This document shows, piece after piece, positions 11,342-22,131 of a DNA stretch of 64,000 nt. Location: NCBI GenBank assembly GCA_037042915.1, contig CM073199.1, positions 3,658,001-3,722,000 of the forward strand, read 5' to 3'. Both the position numbers and the translations under genes were made by a program. The first letter of the stretch is position 1, and each line of letters begins with the position of its first letter. The notes under the pieces are model-generated. The model saw nothing but the letters and a program-made list of their open reading frames with translations, was not told where the DNA came from and did not search any database. The DNA is from Auricularia sp. M13. Lineage: Eukaryota; Basidiomycota; Agaricomycetes; Auriculariales; Auriculariaceae.

Positions 11342-12723
11342 TCATGCTAGAACGCGCCTATGATCGATAAAGTACCTGAAACATGTTAGAAACACTGGGA
11401 AGGATGCACAACGAGAACGAACTCACGTTCGTGAGGAGGTACTGCCGTTTTCAATTGATCGAACAATGTCAGCCGTAATTGTGCCGGCGGAGGAAAGTTT
11501 TATGCCCTCCAGTACGACGGCGATAGGAAAGGGCACGCCAGCTAGAGAGTGCGAGATGAATGAAGCGAGCATCTGAGGCGCTATGGAGTGGAGTAGTTGC
11601 GGATTTCCAGACCGTAGGGTTAATCTCTGAAGTTCTGGACAGTGCAGCTTTTGCACAGGCAAGCCGTCCATACTGTCGTCGTGAGGGAGAATCAGACGAA
11701 GTTCCGTAAGGGCTGGCAGCAACAGGTTCAATGGGATGATGTGCCAAAGGGTCGTCGGTAAGGATAGAAAAACGATCCGCGCAGTAATATCTACGCGCGA
11801 GAAGACATCGCAGGGTGAAGGCGCATCGCCGCTATCGGACCGTGTTGATTCTGCGAACGAACGTACCCGTGCAGTCGAGGGCTCGACGACGTGCACGAAA
11901 TACGCGTCATTGGATTTCTCTTCTGGTTGAACGTGAAGATCAAGCTTCCCATCCATATTATCCATGAGGGCTGAAACAGCGCTTGCGTCTGCCGCTGAAT
12001 AGACCACATGCTGTATACGACAAATGGGCAGCAGGAGAAGCACGTGCTTCGGCATTGGGTAGTCCAGATGGAGGGAGAGCCGTTCGAGATTTCCGAATAC
12101 GGCGGCATCGATAGCCGAAGGATCGTCGACGCAAGGACGGCCAGTGAGCGTCAGATCACGGACTGAGGCCAGCGCCTCGAGCGACGCCTGGACATCAGTC
12201 AAGTCGTACTGGTCATGAAATCCAAACTCGATCTCTTTCACCGAAGGGAACATTCCGATGGGTATGTGCCTGGTGCTGATGTTCTGAGTAGCCAGACGAA
12301 AGAGCTTAGGCGCCGTCCCCATCAGCAGTGAATCTGGTAGGCGAGGAGTAATCAGGTCAATGTCGACCCGCAGAGTAAGCTGTTCCATATTATACGCCGG
12401 GTATCCCAAGGCGTCGAACAACCAGTAACAGTGGCCAAAGCTCACGCAAAAGACAAGAGACTGTATGTAAGCGAGATGCGCCGTAACCGCATGCAAGATG
12501 CAGACAAGGTTGACAGGATCGGCATCAACGAGCCTGGCATCGACAGTAATGAGGCGCAGCCTGGTCCTGGACAAGCGCAGCAGAAACCACTGCGTAGCTG
12601 CGTCAGAGGACGACGAGATGCTGAGGTATTTCCAGTATTTTTCGTGGTTAATAGAAAGTTGATGCCACCGTCTAGACATGCCCATGATGCGGACTATGTC
12701 CACGAGTGACAGATAATCCATGC
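11342..12723 (-). pseudogene. F-box family B gene (B1), main part, split by a copia element
   Basis: This holds codons 18 to the end of a family B F-box gene read on the minus strand. It begins with the F-box (DYLSLVDIVRIMGMSRRW, then LSINHEKYWKYL) and runs through an LRR-like region (MGTAPKLFRLATQNI, LASVRDLTLTG, PALTELRL). The first 17 codons lie beyond a 5.1-kb copia element at 17833-17883; the 5-bp duplication CATGC marks the joint. Apart from the insertion the frame is open for 431 codons, so the gene was probably intact when hit. A likely terminal intron (11376-11426, GTGAGT donor, CTAAC branch, TTTCAG acceptor) would give a last exon 11375-11342. Without it, translation stops at 11423. 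Confidence 0.85.
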
Positions 12724-12942
12724 TGTGAGAAATGCACCAGTATAGTGGAGGGGTAGCGCAAAGGGCGCGCATAGTCTCAGACTCGTCTAGAACTTCTCAG
12801 TAGTGTTGCTCTAGTTTTTTCATGCTCTGATCATTCCCCTGAGTACCAGAAGCTTATATACGACAGTATGTACATGGGAATAGATTCAGTCTCATCCCCC
12901 ACGACTCACGGTGTGCGACAAGTTAGCCCTCAACTTTGCACA
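12724..12942 (+). repeat. 5' LTR of the copia element
   Basis: 219 bp, TG...CA ends, preceded by the target duplication CATGC. No difference from the 3' LTR was found by eye. Confidence 0.95.
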
Positions 12943-12954
12943 GGTTATGAGCCC
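12943..12954 (+). promoter_or_regulatory. Copia primer-binding site matching initiator tRNA-Met anticodon arm
   Basis: GGTTATGAGCCC starts at the first base after the LTR. Its complement GGGCTCATAACC is the anticodon stem-loop, with CAT anticodon, of eukaryotic initiator tRNA-Met. This fits priming by a cleaved 5' half-tRNA, known for copia-type elements, rather than by the tRNA 3' end. Confidence 0.75.
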
Positions 12955-13021
12955 CGAGCTCTGACTTGTTGCCACACCAATCCTCAGCCAAGAACACCAT
13001 CTTCGATAACATCTGCTCATT

Positions 13022-16000
13022 ATGTCTACGAGAGACGACCATTACAAGATCCCTCAGCTCGAGGCTAAGGGCGGGAATTGGTTTGCGTGGAAGACACGCA
13101 TGAGGACGCAGATGCGCATGAAGCAGTGGCTTCTGCACATCGACGACACGTTCACGGCACCGCAGCACCCGGCAGAGGCGCCGGGCTACGTCAAGGCGGA
13201 CGTAGAGGCGGACACAGCGAAGCTCGCGCTGTACAAAGCGGAACTCCGGATCTGGCAGGAATGGACTGAGACCGACGCGAAGTCCCTCAATCACATCGTA
13301 TCCGGTCTTCCCGATGCACTGATGCATGAGGCGGATAAGCATACCACGGCGTTGCAGATGTGGAACTGGCTCACCCGTGAATACGAGACGAAGTCGGTCT
13401 CATTCGGCGTCACCATCCGCAAGAAGCTCAACGCGATGAGCTGCGCAGCGGGCGGCAACGTTCGCGAGCATTTGGACGCGATGGACAAGCTGAAACTTCA
13501 GCTGAATGCAGCAGCGGCTGTACCCATCGCGGACGTGGACTTCGAGGCGATGGTGATGGCGTCAATCCCAGACGAATACTCGAACTACGTTGCGCCTATC
13601 AAGGAGGCCGCGAAACGCGCGGGGAAGCCACTCACCGTCGATGAGATCCTTTCGTCGATCCGCGACGAGTATGATCGCCGTACGCTGCCGAGTGCGACTT
13701 CGAGTGCAGCCACAAGGGCGAAGGACGATGTCGCATTGGCGACGAAGGATAAGGGCAAGAAGCCCGCTTCCAAGTTCAAGTCGACGAAGCCCAAGAGGAA
13801 TCTGTCGAAGGTCAAATGTTTCCGTTGCGACAAGATGGGGCATTACGCACGTAATTGCCCGGACCTCCCAGGCAGCGACGATGACAGTGACAGCGACAGC
13901 AACGACGAGGCATCCAAGAAGTCCAAAAAGTCGAAAAAGAAGTCCAAGAAGAAGGATTCAGCGCGCGCCCTTGTTACGAAAGACGAGGAAGTACTTGCCT
14001 GGATGGCTATCCCGGACGACGGCGCCCTGGATGAATTGGACGACCACGTTGCTTTGTGCGAACAGATCTTCGATGGACTGGGAATTGAGCATGAGGACGC
14101 GGGAACTGCAAACGAGTGCAGCGACTGCGAGACTTGGCTGGATGACGTTGCCGACCACGATAGCACGGCGCTGGTCGGAGAAGAGGTCTCAGTGGGTGAC
14201 CTGGCCATGCTAGCAGGACGGAAGGGACTCAACGATGCTGAGATCGTTGATTCCGGCGCTACACGCCACATCTCCTCGTTGCGATCGCGGTTTGAGACAT
14301 TCCGCACGATCGACCCGCATGCCATCACCGCCGCGGACGGCAAAGACTTCTTCGCGATTGGTGTTGGTGACTACGCGATTGTTCTGCGAGCGATGAGCGG
14401 CGCAGAACGCAAGATCACGCTGAGAGACGTGCTCACGCACCATCATTATGTTGCACCCTGATCTCAGTCGGACGAATCGACAGGGCTGGCCAATTTGTCA
14501 TGTTCGGCGGCGGGCAATGCAAAATCTACAACGACTCACAAGAAGTAGTCGGCGTCATCCCGTATGTTGACGGGCTGTACCAGATTCTGCATCCCGGGCA
14601 TGAGCGTGTGCTCTACGCCCGCGCTGGAAAAGAGCCATTGACTTGGATGGAACTACATCGGATACTCGGGCACGCGTTTCAGCGCGTCTGCGAAGAAGCA
14701 GTTCGAACGAGGCGGCTTACTTGGTGTCAAAATCGATCCCACGTCGAAGCTGTTCGATTGCGAGTCTTGCACGCTCGGCAAAATTACACCAGCGCGCATT
14801 CCGAAGGTCCGTGAGGGACCGAGGTCTCAGACGTTCGGGAGCGCTGGTATTCCGACATATGGGGACCAGCGCCGGTCACGCCGCTTGAGGGCATCGCTAC
14901 GCAGATATCTACGTTGAGGATAAGTCTCTGTGGCACATCCGTTCTTTTACCGTCGCAAGAAGGAGGCGGAGGAGAACGTGACTTGAGTTTGCAGCAATGA
15001 TGGACCGACACCATGGCAAAGTCTGGCAATACTGGATCACCGACAATGCCGGCGAGTATCGCGATGAGAAGACCAACAAGAAACTGCGTCAGCTAGGTAT
15101 CAAGCACCTCTATACGACGCACGACACGCACCAGCAAGTGGGTGTCGTGGAACGCTTCAACAGGACCGCACTGGAACGAGTCCGCGCCTGCATGCACGCT
15201 GCAGGACTCCCGAAGTTTCTATGGGCAGAGTGCTTGCGCCCACGTCTGCTACATGCTGAATTCCGTCAGTACACAGTCGCTGAACGGATTGTCGCTGCAC
15301 GAAGTGCGTCGGCGTTCCACGCGACATCTCGGGACTGCCGGAATGGGGCGCACCTTGCTACGTCAGTGATCCCGGCAACAAGCTGGAAACGCGCGGGACG
15401 CGCGTGTACTGGGTCGGCTACGATGAAGAGACCAAGGGCAACCGAGTCTACTGGGACAAGAAGCGGAAAGTCACTTCTGAAATGGAGGTCAAATTTCTGA
15501 AGAAGGAAATACCGGAAGGGACAGAGCCTACCGACATATCCGATTTTTTCTGGCCAGAGGAGGACACAGGCAACGATGGAAGCGACGATCCCGACTCTGG
15601 AGAGCCAGGGGAGGGTGACGAGAGCGATGGCTCGTCCGTCGCGGGATCAAACGAGGTCCCACCGGCTCCGGCTTTGAAGATCCCGGCACAGCCAATCCCG
15701 GAGACGCCCAAACGGGAAGTCCGAGCACCGGCGCCGCCTGACGCCCCGAAGCGCAAACGGCAGATGGATATTGTTGACGAGAGCAACATCCTCGAGGGGC
15801 AGCGCGAGCGCAAGCCCAGCCGATACGTGCGCGACATCGAGTCTGGCAAGGGAACAGCAACCGGTCAAGGGCGCAATCCGGCGCTGCCCGTTGGCTTGCA
15901 GATCCCCGGCGCGCAGGCGTCAACAGACAAAGCGAAAGTCGCTGTTGCATCAGCACAAGACATCTTTGAGCACGATGATTTTGCCGCGGCACTGGTGGCC

Positions 16001-17605
16001 AGCACCACGAACTTAGAAGGACTTGAGCCATCTAGCGTTGACGAAGCCCGCAAACGGCCTGACTGGCCCAAGTGGAAGGAAGCTTGTGAGCTCGAGATTG
16101 CTGCCATGAAGGACCGGCAAGTCTATGAGCTGGTCAAGCGGCCCTCCGATCGACGCGTCATCGGTTCCAAGTGGGTATTCCGCGTCAAACGAGACGCTCA
16201 GGGCAAAATAGACCGGTACCGTTCACGACTGGTCGCGCAGGGATTCACGCAGGAACCTGGCGTCGACTACGTCAAGACAACGTCTCCTGCAGCGTGCATG
16301 GAGACAAATCGACTGTTCCTAGCCGCGGCCGCATACTTTGATTTCGAACTGCATCAGATCGACTTTGACACTGCATATCTCAATGGGATTCTCGACGAGG
16401 AAATATTCATGGAACAGCCACCTGGTTTTGCAGATCCCAACCACCCAGCGACGGACTATGTCTGTCGACTGCTGCGAGCACTTTACGGCTTGAAGCAGGC
16501 AGGAGAAGTCTGGTATCAGACTTTGTGCCAGGCTATGCGCGACATCGGATTCAAGCGCTGTGAATCCGACCTCAGCTGCTTCGTGCGACACCTCAAGACA
16601 ACGTTTCTCATGTCGGCAGTCAGCACTGATGACTGTTTACTGGCTGTGCCACGAGGGCATCTCAAAACGTTGGCAGCATTCAAAGCGGACATCGGTTCAC
16701 GGTACAAGATCAAAGATTTAGGCGATGCGCGCTGGATTCTGGGCATCGAGATCACCCGGGATCGCGAGGCGCGCATATTGCGCCTGTCTCAAAGGCTGTA
16801 CATTGACACGATCTTGCGGCGTTACGGGTTTGAGGACGCGCGACCGCTGTCGACACCGTTGGACCATCAGGTCCAACTCAGTACCGAACACTGTCCGAAG
16901 ACCGCTGAGGAGTTCGCCGAGATGAAAGGAGTACCGTACCGCGAGATGATCGGCGCAGCCAACTATCTTGTCCGCGGAACTCGACCGGACCTGGCAATAG
17001 CAGTCAGCGTGCTGTCGCAATTCTTGGAAAACCCGGGTCCTGCTCACTGGCGAGCCCTGAAACGGCTTTATGCCTACATCAAGGGCACAAAGGACCTGCA
17101 GCTCACCTACGGAGAGACGGAGCATGGCCTGGTCGGATTTAGCGACGCCGACGGCATGTCTCAGTGGCACCGCCATGCGGTGTCCGGTTACGTCTTTATG
17201 TGGAACGGCGGAGCGATATCGTGGTCCAGCAAGAAGCAGGACATCGTCTCCTTATCCACAACCGAAGCAGAATATGTTGCTCAAGTCCACGCTTCACGAG
17301 AAGCTCTGTGGCTACGCAGCATCATCGGGGAGCTGTTCGAGCCACTGCATGAGCCGACGATCATCTACGCCGACAACCAAGGCGCAATTCAGCTTGGGAA
17401 TGAGTACCAATTCCATCCCCGCACCAAGCACATTGATATTCGATATCATTTCGTGCGCTGGGTTGTGTCTGAAGGAATGGTCAAACTCGTGTATTGTCCC
17501 ACGGAGAATATGGTCGCCGATGCGCTCACGAAGGCTCTGCCTTCACTGAAGGTCAAGCACTTCGCGTATCAACTCGGGCTTCGAGCGATACGAGCTCAGG
17601 CTTGA
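13022..17605 (+). pseudogene. Copia gag-pol, broken
   Basis: Gag begins at 13022 and carries a CX2CX4HX4C zinc knuckle near 13820-13860 followed by an acidic Ser/Lys-rich stretch. The aspartic protease motif DSGA is near 14250. The integrase core with DNAGEY and GVVERFNRT lies near 15040-15180. The copia-type reverse transcriptase spans about 16130-16900 (KWVFRVKRDAQGKIDRYRSR, YGLKQAGEVWYQ). RNase H runs to the end (YADNQGAIQLGN near 17370). The region is a fossil with about five interruptions and should not yield a full polyprotein. Confidence 0.9.
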
Positions 17606-17613
17606 GGGGAGGG
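17604..17613 (+). promoter_or_regulatory. Copia polypurine tract
   Basis: The purine run GAGGGGAGGG lies immediately upstream of the 3' LTR, overlapping the end of the pol coding region. This is the usual place for plus-strand DNA priming. Confidence 0.8.
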
Positions 17614-17832
17614 TGTGAGAAATGCACCAGTATAGTGGAGGGGTAGCGCAAAGGGCGCGCATAGTCTCAGACTCGTCTAGAACTTCTCAGTAGTGTTGCT
17701 CTAGTTTTTTCATGCTCTGATCATTCCCCTGAGTACCAGAAGCTTATATACGACAGTATGTACATGGGAATAGATTCAGTCTCATCCCCCACGACTCACG
17801 GTGTGCGACAAGTTAGCCCTCAACTTTGCACA
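17614..17832 (+). repeat. 3' LTR of the copia element
   Basis: 219 bp, identical by eye to 12724-12942 and followed by the second copy of the target duplication CATGC. Confidence 0.95.
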
Positions 17833-17883
17833 CATGCAAGCCCAGAGGATTTCGTTCGGCACCCTGCTTGTCGCGTCGGTCAT
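17833..17883 (-). pseudogene. F-box family B gene (B1), first 17 codons
   Basis: Read on the minus strand this gives MTDATSRVPNEILWACM, matching MTDETTRVPNEILWACM of the neighbouring copy B2. It ends exactly at the copia insertion site, and the target duplication (GCATG on this strand) holds the last bases. Together with 12718-11427 it accounts for the complete F-box gene. Confidence 0.9.
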
Positions 17884-18487
17884 GAGGGAAAGCAGCGATG
17901 TGCGGGGATTGAATATCGGGCCGTCGCCGGTGGCCCGGAGCGTCCGGCGGGAGCCCGATGGAATTCCACTGGTAAGCCTTCGTTTAAACCAATTTTAACC
18001 CAAGCGACGCGTCCAACGGCAATAGCCATTCTATGACAGAGCAATAGGCAGTATATTGACCGCCTTTAACTTCAAAAGCAGGAAACCCCTGCATCTCAAC
18101 AACGGCCAGATCAGGAGCTCCTGCCGCATCTCGGATTGTAGATGATAGCTTAATCTCGAAAGCTACAGATAACTGCACAGAGTGCACGTTTCGAGGCCTC
18201 TCTGAGTCAGGCCAGAAGACGACTGTGTCAACTTACAGTATATGCGAGGGAAGGACCGCAGAGCGAGGGTATGATCGACAAGGTTGCCGCTGCACTGCAC
18301 TTATGTACCCTGGCTGAAAATCGCGCGTGAGATACCTGGGTTCTCACGCGATGAAGGCAGCCGTATCTGAGGTTCTATTCGGCAAGACGATAACCCAGCC
18401 TTAGTGTACAAACGAGAAAATGATTCGTTACTTACTCCACCATTCGTTCGGCTATGATTCACTCTCTACCTCGCGCAGCACGTGGGA
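17884..18487. other. Upstream region of B1, similar to that of B2
   Basis: The first 200 bp closely resemble 19932-20130, upstream of B2 (shared atgagggaaagcagcgatgt / atgagggaaaggagcgatgt and the following gcggggattgaatag-like stretch). The promoter was therefore duplicated with the gene. Unlike B2 and B3, no proline-rich partner gene follows. A short NmrA-like relic lies at 18075-18124. Confidence 0.6.
18075..18124 (+). pseudogene. Trace of the NmrA last exon
   Basis: gagctcctgccgcatctcgg followed by attgtag reads ELLPHLGL and stop. It differs at only two positions over about 28 bp from the clearer NmrA exon 7 relic at 30400-30545 (KLLPHLGL, stop). Upstream similarity fades quickly. The match is short, so this is a tentative relic. 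Confidence 0.35.
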
Positions 18488-19931
18488 TCACATCAGAACA
18501 CCGACATGGTCCAAAGGCATCTGAAGTAGATTAGTATGACCAGGAAGAAATGTGCAGGTATGCTGAGCTCACGCAGTTTAGTATCTCGGAGGAGGCATCG
18601 CCGTGTTCAATCGATCGAACGATGTCAGGCGCAAGACCGTCGGTGGAAGAAAGTCTTGTACCCTCCAATCTAACGACAATAGGAAACGACGCGCCGTTCA
18701 GAGAGCGCGAGATGAACGAAGTCAGCATCTGAGGTGCCAGAGCATTAGCCGGCTGCGGATGTCCAGACCGCAGCGTCAGTTTCTGGAGTTTCGGACTGTG
18801 CAGCTTCTGCACGGGCGAGCTGCCCATGATATGGGCGGCGTCAGAGCCGGAAGGGAAAAGGACACGAAGTCCCGTAAGAGCCGGAAGCGACAGGGCGAAT
18901 GGCATGATAGTCTGCCAAAGGTGTGCCGGTAAGGATAGACCTACGATCCTCGCGCTGATTTCGGTGTTCAGGATATCGCACAGCGCAGGCGCATCGCAGA
19001 ATGTGAATAAACGGACGCGCGAAGTCGACGGCTCGATGACCTGCACGGAAAACGCATCATCGGAGCGCCCCTCTTGTTGAACGTGGATATCAAGTGGCCC
19101 GTCCATGTCGTCCATGAGGGCTGAAACAGCATTCTCGTCTCGATTTGCGGAGGTATATACCACATGTTGTATTCGATGCATGGCCAACAGACGACGCATG
19201 TTTTTCGGCATCGCGCAGTCCAGACGGAGGGTGAGCCGACTGAGTGCGCCGAATACGGAAGGATCGATGATCGAAGGGTCGTCGATGTAAGGACAGCCGG
19301 TGAGCGTCAGATCACGGACCGAGCCTAGCGCCTCGAGCAATGCCTGGACGTCAAACAACTCGTATTCGGCATTGCACGAGTATCCGAACTCTAGCTGGTT
19401 CAGAGAAGGAAATACGCCGGTAGGCACATGTCTGGTGTGGATATTCTGAGTGGCCAGACGAGAGAGCTTCGGCGCCATGCCCATCAACAGTGAAGATGGT
19501 ACGCGAGGAACGATCCGGTCAATGTCTACACGGAGAGTGAGCTGTTCGAGGTTATTCGCCGGATAGCACAGAGCATCAAATAGCCAGCCGCTGTGGCGAT
19601 AGCTCACGCGAAAAACCAGAGACTGTATGTAGGCGAGATGACCCGTAATGGCCTGCAAGACTGCAATGAGATTGTCTGGATTGGCATCAACGAGCGTCGC
19701 ATCGACGGTGATGAGGCGGAGCCTGGTCCTCGACAAGCGTAGCAGAAACCACTCTGTGGCCGCGTCAGATGACGAAGCGATTGTGAGGAATTTCCAGTAT
19801 TTTTCGTGGTTAATAGCAAGCTGCTGCCACCGTCTAGACATGCCCATAAGGTGGACTATGTCCATAAGCGACAGATAGTCCATGCATGCCCACAGGATTT
19901 CGTTAGGCACCCTGGTTGTTTCGTCGGTCAT
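18488..19931 (-). CDS. F-box protein, family B, intact (B2)
   Basis: Main exon 19931-18573 and probable last exon 18520-18488, joined across a 52-nt intron (GTGAGC donor, TACTAAT branch, CTTCAG acceptor), give 463 residues. If the intron is retained, the frame stops at 18531 (466 residues). The F-box is at residues 8-50: VPNEILWACMDYLSLMDIV, then SRRWQQLAINHEKYWKFL. The C-terminal 400 residues are LRR-like (LEQLTLRVDI, VRDLTLTGCPYIDDP, LQKLTLRSGH). Role inferred from the family: substrate adaptor of an SCF ubiquitin ligase. The start is head-to-head with a proline-rich gene at 20270, as at B3. Confidence 0.88.
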
Positions 19932-20269
19932 GAGGGAAAGGAGCGATGTGCGGGGATTGAATAGCGGCCGTGAGCCGGTGCCCTGGTGGAATTCCGCGGG
20001 TGAAACTTCATTTCAACCAATTTCAACCCAGGCAACACGTCCAAAGCTGATGGCCGTTCAAATACAGCGAAATGCGCAGTAAATTTACTCCCCTGAACTT
20101 CAGAAATATTAAATCTTGTACACGGCAGGGGCAACCGACCCAACTGGAACCGCGAAAAATTCGTCCTCCCCCGCTGTTTGGCGATTATTGTTCTCCGTGT
20201 GCCGCCCGGTATTCCTTTAAAACTCAATAGGGTCCTATCAGCTCCCCATCGCCTTGACCTCCTTCCATC
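19932..20269. promoter_or_regulatory. Divergent promoter between B2 and proline-rich gene P1
   Basis: 338 bp separate the two start codons, which face away from each other. The same head-to-head pair recurs at 28176-28577. No individual promoter element could be assigned. Confidence 0.5.
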
Positions 20270-20817
20270 ATGAAGAAAACCCAAGCGCAGAAATCGGTGA
20301 GTTTCTTACGACTCGCTCGCTATCCCATATCCTGTAGGACCCAACTGAGATCTAGCTTAAGACCTCGCCCGCATCTCCAAAGGGCCCAACGCCCCCTCGT
20401 GCTCGCCCTGCACATCAGACGCCGCCAAGTTACGCTGCTGCTGCTGCGATCTATCAGCAGCAGACACCAGCTCCTGGAACTGGATTCCAACCACCGCCAA
20501 AGGGCTACTTCACTAATCTATTCCGCGCTGCTCCACCACCAGCTCAGCCTTCTCCGCCTTCCCCAGCTCAGGCGCCCCCGCATGCGACGACTCAGGCGTC
20601 CAGCGCCAACACCAATCACACGGCTTCGCCGCCATGGGCTCTCGCCTACACCAACGCACACAGTACGTCCGCGATCAATGTAGGTAGTATTTCACTGATT
20701 TACTCGTAGCGTACCCCTGCAATGTGTGCGGTCACGAGTTCAGGTCTGGCACTGTCAGGTGCCTTTGCGAAGTGGTTCGTCAACATTACTCACCGACCAT
20801 CTATTTGTCTCCGCTGA
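20270..20817 (+). CDS. Small proline-rich protein P1
   Basis: Exons 20270-20296, 20356-20679 and 20710-20817 give 152 residues. They comprise a 9-codon first exon (MKKTQAQKS), an Ala/Pro-rich body (PKGYFTNLFRAAPPPAQPSP, then SPPWALAYTNAHST) and a C-terminal piece with SGLALSGAFAKWFVNI. A paralogue with the same layout is at 27588-28175, so selection on this frame is likely. The second intron would be only 30 nt; if it is not removed, the protein ends a few residues later at a stop conserved in both copies. No family is recognised and no signal peptide is evident. Divergent from F-box B2. Confidence 0.6.
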
Positions 20818-21133
20818 CTCGTGCTCAAGTCTCACAAGTCAGGCTGAATTTGTAGCTGTCTCCGGATGGCATGCTACTCCCCCATCTCGCGCTGGCGGGT
20901 TTTTTTGCTACACAGACCCGGTTTCATGTACTTGAATAGACCGTGTTGATCACGGTAACCAATATTCACAATGCAAAGATCATATGACGTTTGGTTCCAT
21001 GTCGCAGTGAGCGCGTGAGAGGTCACTGAGACGGTGCGATGCCCAAGTTACATCCCGAGAGCTCCTTACAGTCCGCAACGCCGTGCATGCTTGGTTGGCG
21101 GGAGCGCTTCAGTCGATCTCATAAACCGGAAAC

Positions 21134-21640
21134 ATGTCCTCAGCCATCAAAACGGTCGTCGTGCACGGAGCAACTGGCAAACAAGGTCAGTGCTACGGTC
21201 AACTGTTTGGATCGACGGTGATAGTATTGGCGTTATATGCGGGCGGCTCGGCCATTCGCCCTCTGGCGCGCGCGGGATTCAGCGTTTGCGACGCCTTTCG
21301 AGACGCCAGCGCCGACAAAGCTCGCGGGCTGGCCGCCATTCCTGGAGTCGAGCTTGTCACAACCAACCTCGACGACGTCCAGACGTTCGTCAAGGCGTAC
21401 ACTGGCGTTGACGCGGTTCGTTCTGGTGCCTATTTGCTCCTGGTCTATAGGCTAACGGTCCGCAGGTGTTCTCCGTTACGGCTACTGGTCCGAAGGACCA
21501 GACGCAGGGAAAGAACACGGCAGATGCTGCGAAGACCGCGGGCGTTCGCCACTTCGTCTGGTCCGCGCTCGAGTCGATCACAAGACAGAGGACAAGCTCG
21601 CCGTGCCGTTCTACGATCCGTGACTGCCAACGGAAGGTGC
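21134..21640 (+). pseudogene. 3'-truncated NmrA-like copy (NmrA2)
   Basis: It starts like the intact copies (MSSAIKTVVVHGATGKQ) and continues with the glycine-rich fold and PGVELVTTNLDDVQTFVKAY. Exon 3 begins FSVTATGPKDQTQGKNTADA and reads to HFVWSALES. The acceptor expected near 21240 lacks AG. Homology stops soon after LAVPFYD, so about half the gene is missing. The remaining sequence to about 21780 does not resemble NmrA. It sits next to proline-rich gene P1, mirroring NmrA3 and P2 on the other arm of the inverted repeat. Confidence 0.85.
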
Positions 21641-22131
21641 GCCGGCCTGAGCTAGAGGATTTCTGTCTTAATTCCATTTCCAGAACAAGCCCAGGATACG
21701 AGCATGTGGAACGGGTTCGCGAGCTGACATTCTGGACAGAGAGTTCCGTTGGCCGCGCAAAAAGTCCGGGGTCCAGGTAGTGAGCAGGAGCCTGCAGAGC
21801 CGTAATGATGCATGATTAAACTGAATCTTGAAGTCGAATCTGGAGGTACCGCGCGGTTATATTATAGGGTATGAGGTCTGCGAGCGGCGGCATGGGCATT
21901 GAGAGCAATTTTGCAAGGATTTGAAAGCTTTCTGACTATTTTACTTACTTGTTTATGAAAAATTAACGCAGGTATACTTGCTTTCCATGCTCTGAACGCG
22001 GTGTTTACGTTAAAACCAGTTTTCAAGTGTGCGCGAGCACCGAGCGGAAAGAAAGGCGTACGGGATTCTCCGGCCCTCGTGCGCTCCTTTCCTCCGCGCC
22101 ACACTCTACTCAGTTGGAACCGGCGCGCGCC
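21641..22131. other. Intergenic, left edge of the unique core
   Basis: No coding signal was found. The end of NmrA2 similarity and the start of the unmatched central genes lie here, so this is one boundary of the inverted repeat. Confidence 0.4.

Larger units (their letters stand above)
12724..17832 (+). mobile_element. Ty1/copia LTR retrotransposon, 5.1 kb, inserted in F-box gene B1
   Basis: Two 219-bp LTRs (TGTGAG...GCACA), identical by eye, enclose a gag-pol region in copia order: gag, protease, integrase, reverse transcriptase, RNase H. The element is bounded by a 5-bp target duplication, CATGC (12719-12723 and 17833-17837). A primer-binding site follows the 5' LTR directly and a polypurine tract precedes the 3' LTR. 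The coding region is broken, with about five interruptions, although the ends are whole. Identical LTRs point to a recent insertion. It lies antisense to the F-box gene. Confidence 0.95.

Noticed and set aside
12719-12772. Apparent N-terminus of F-box B1 starting inside the LTR (MRALCATPPLYWC)
   Set aside because: These codons are LTR sequence. The true first 17 codons lie at 17833-17883 and match paralogue B2.
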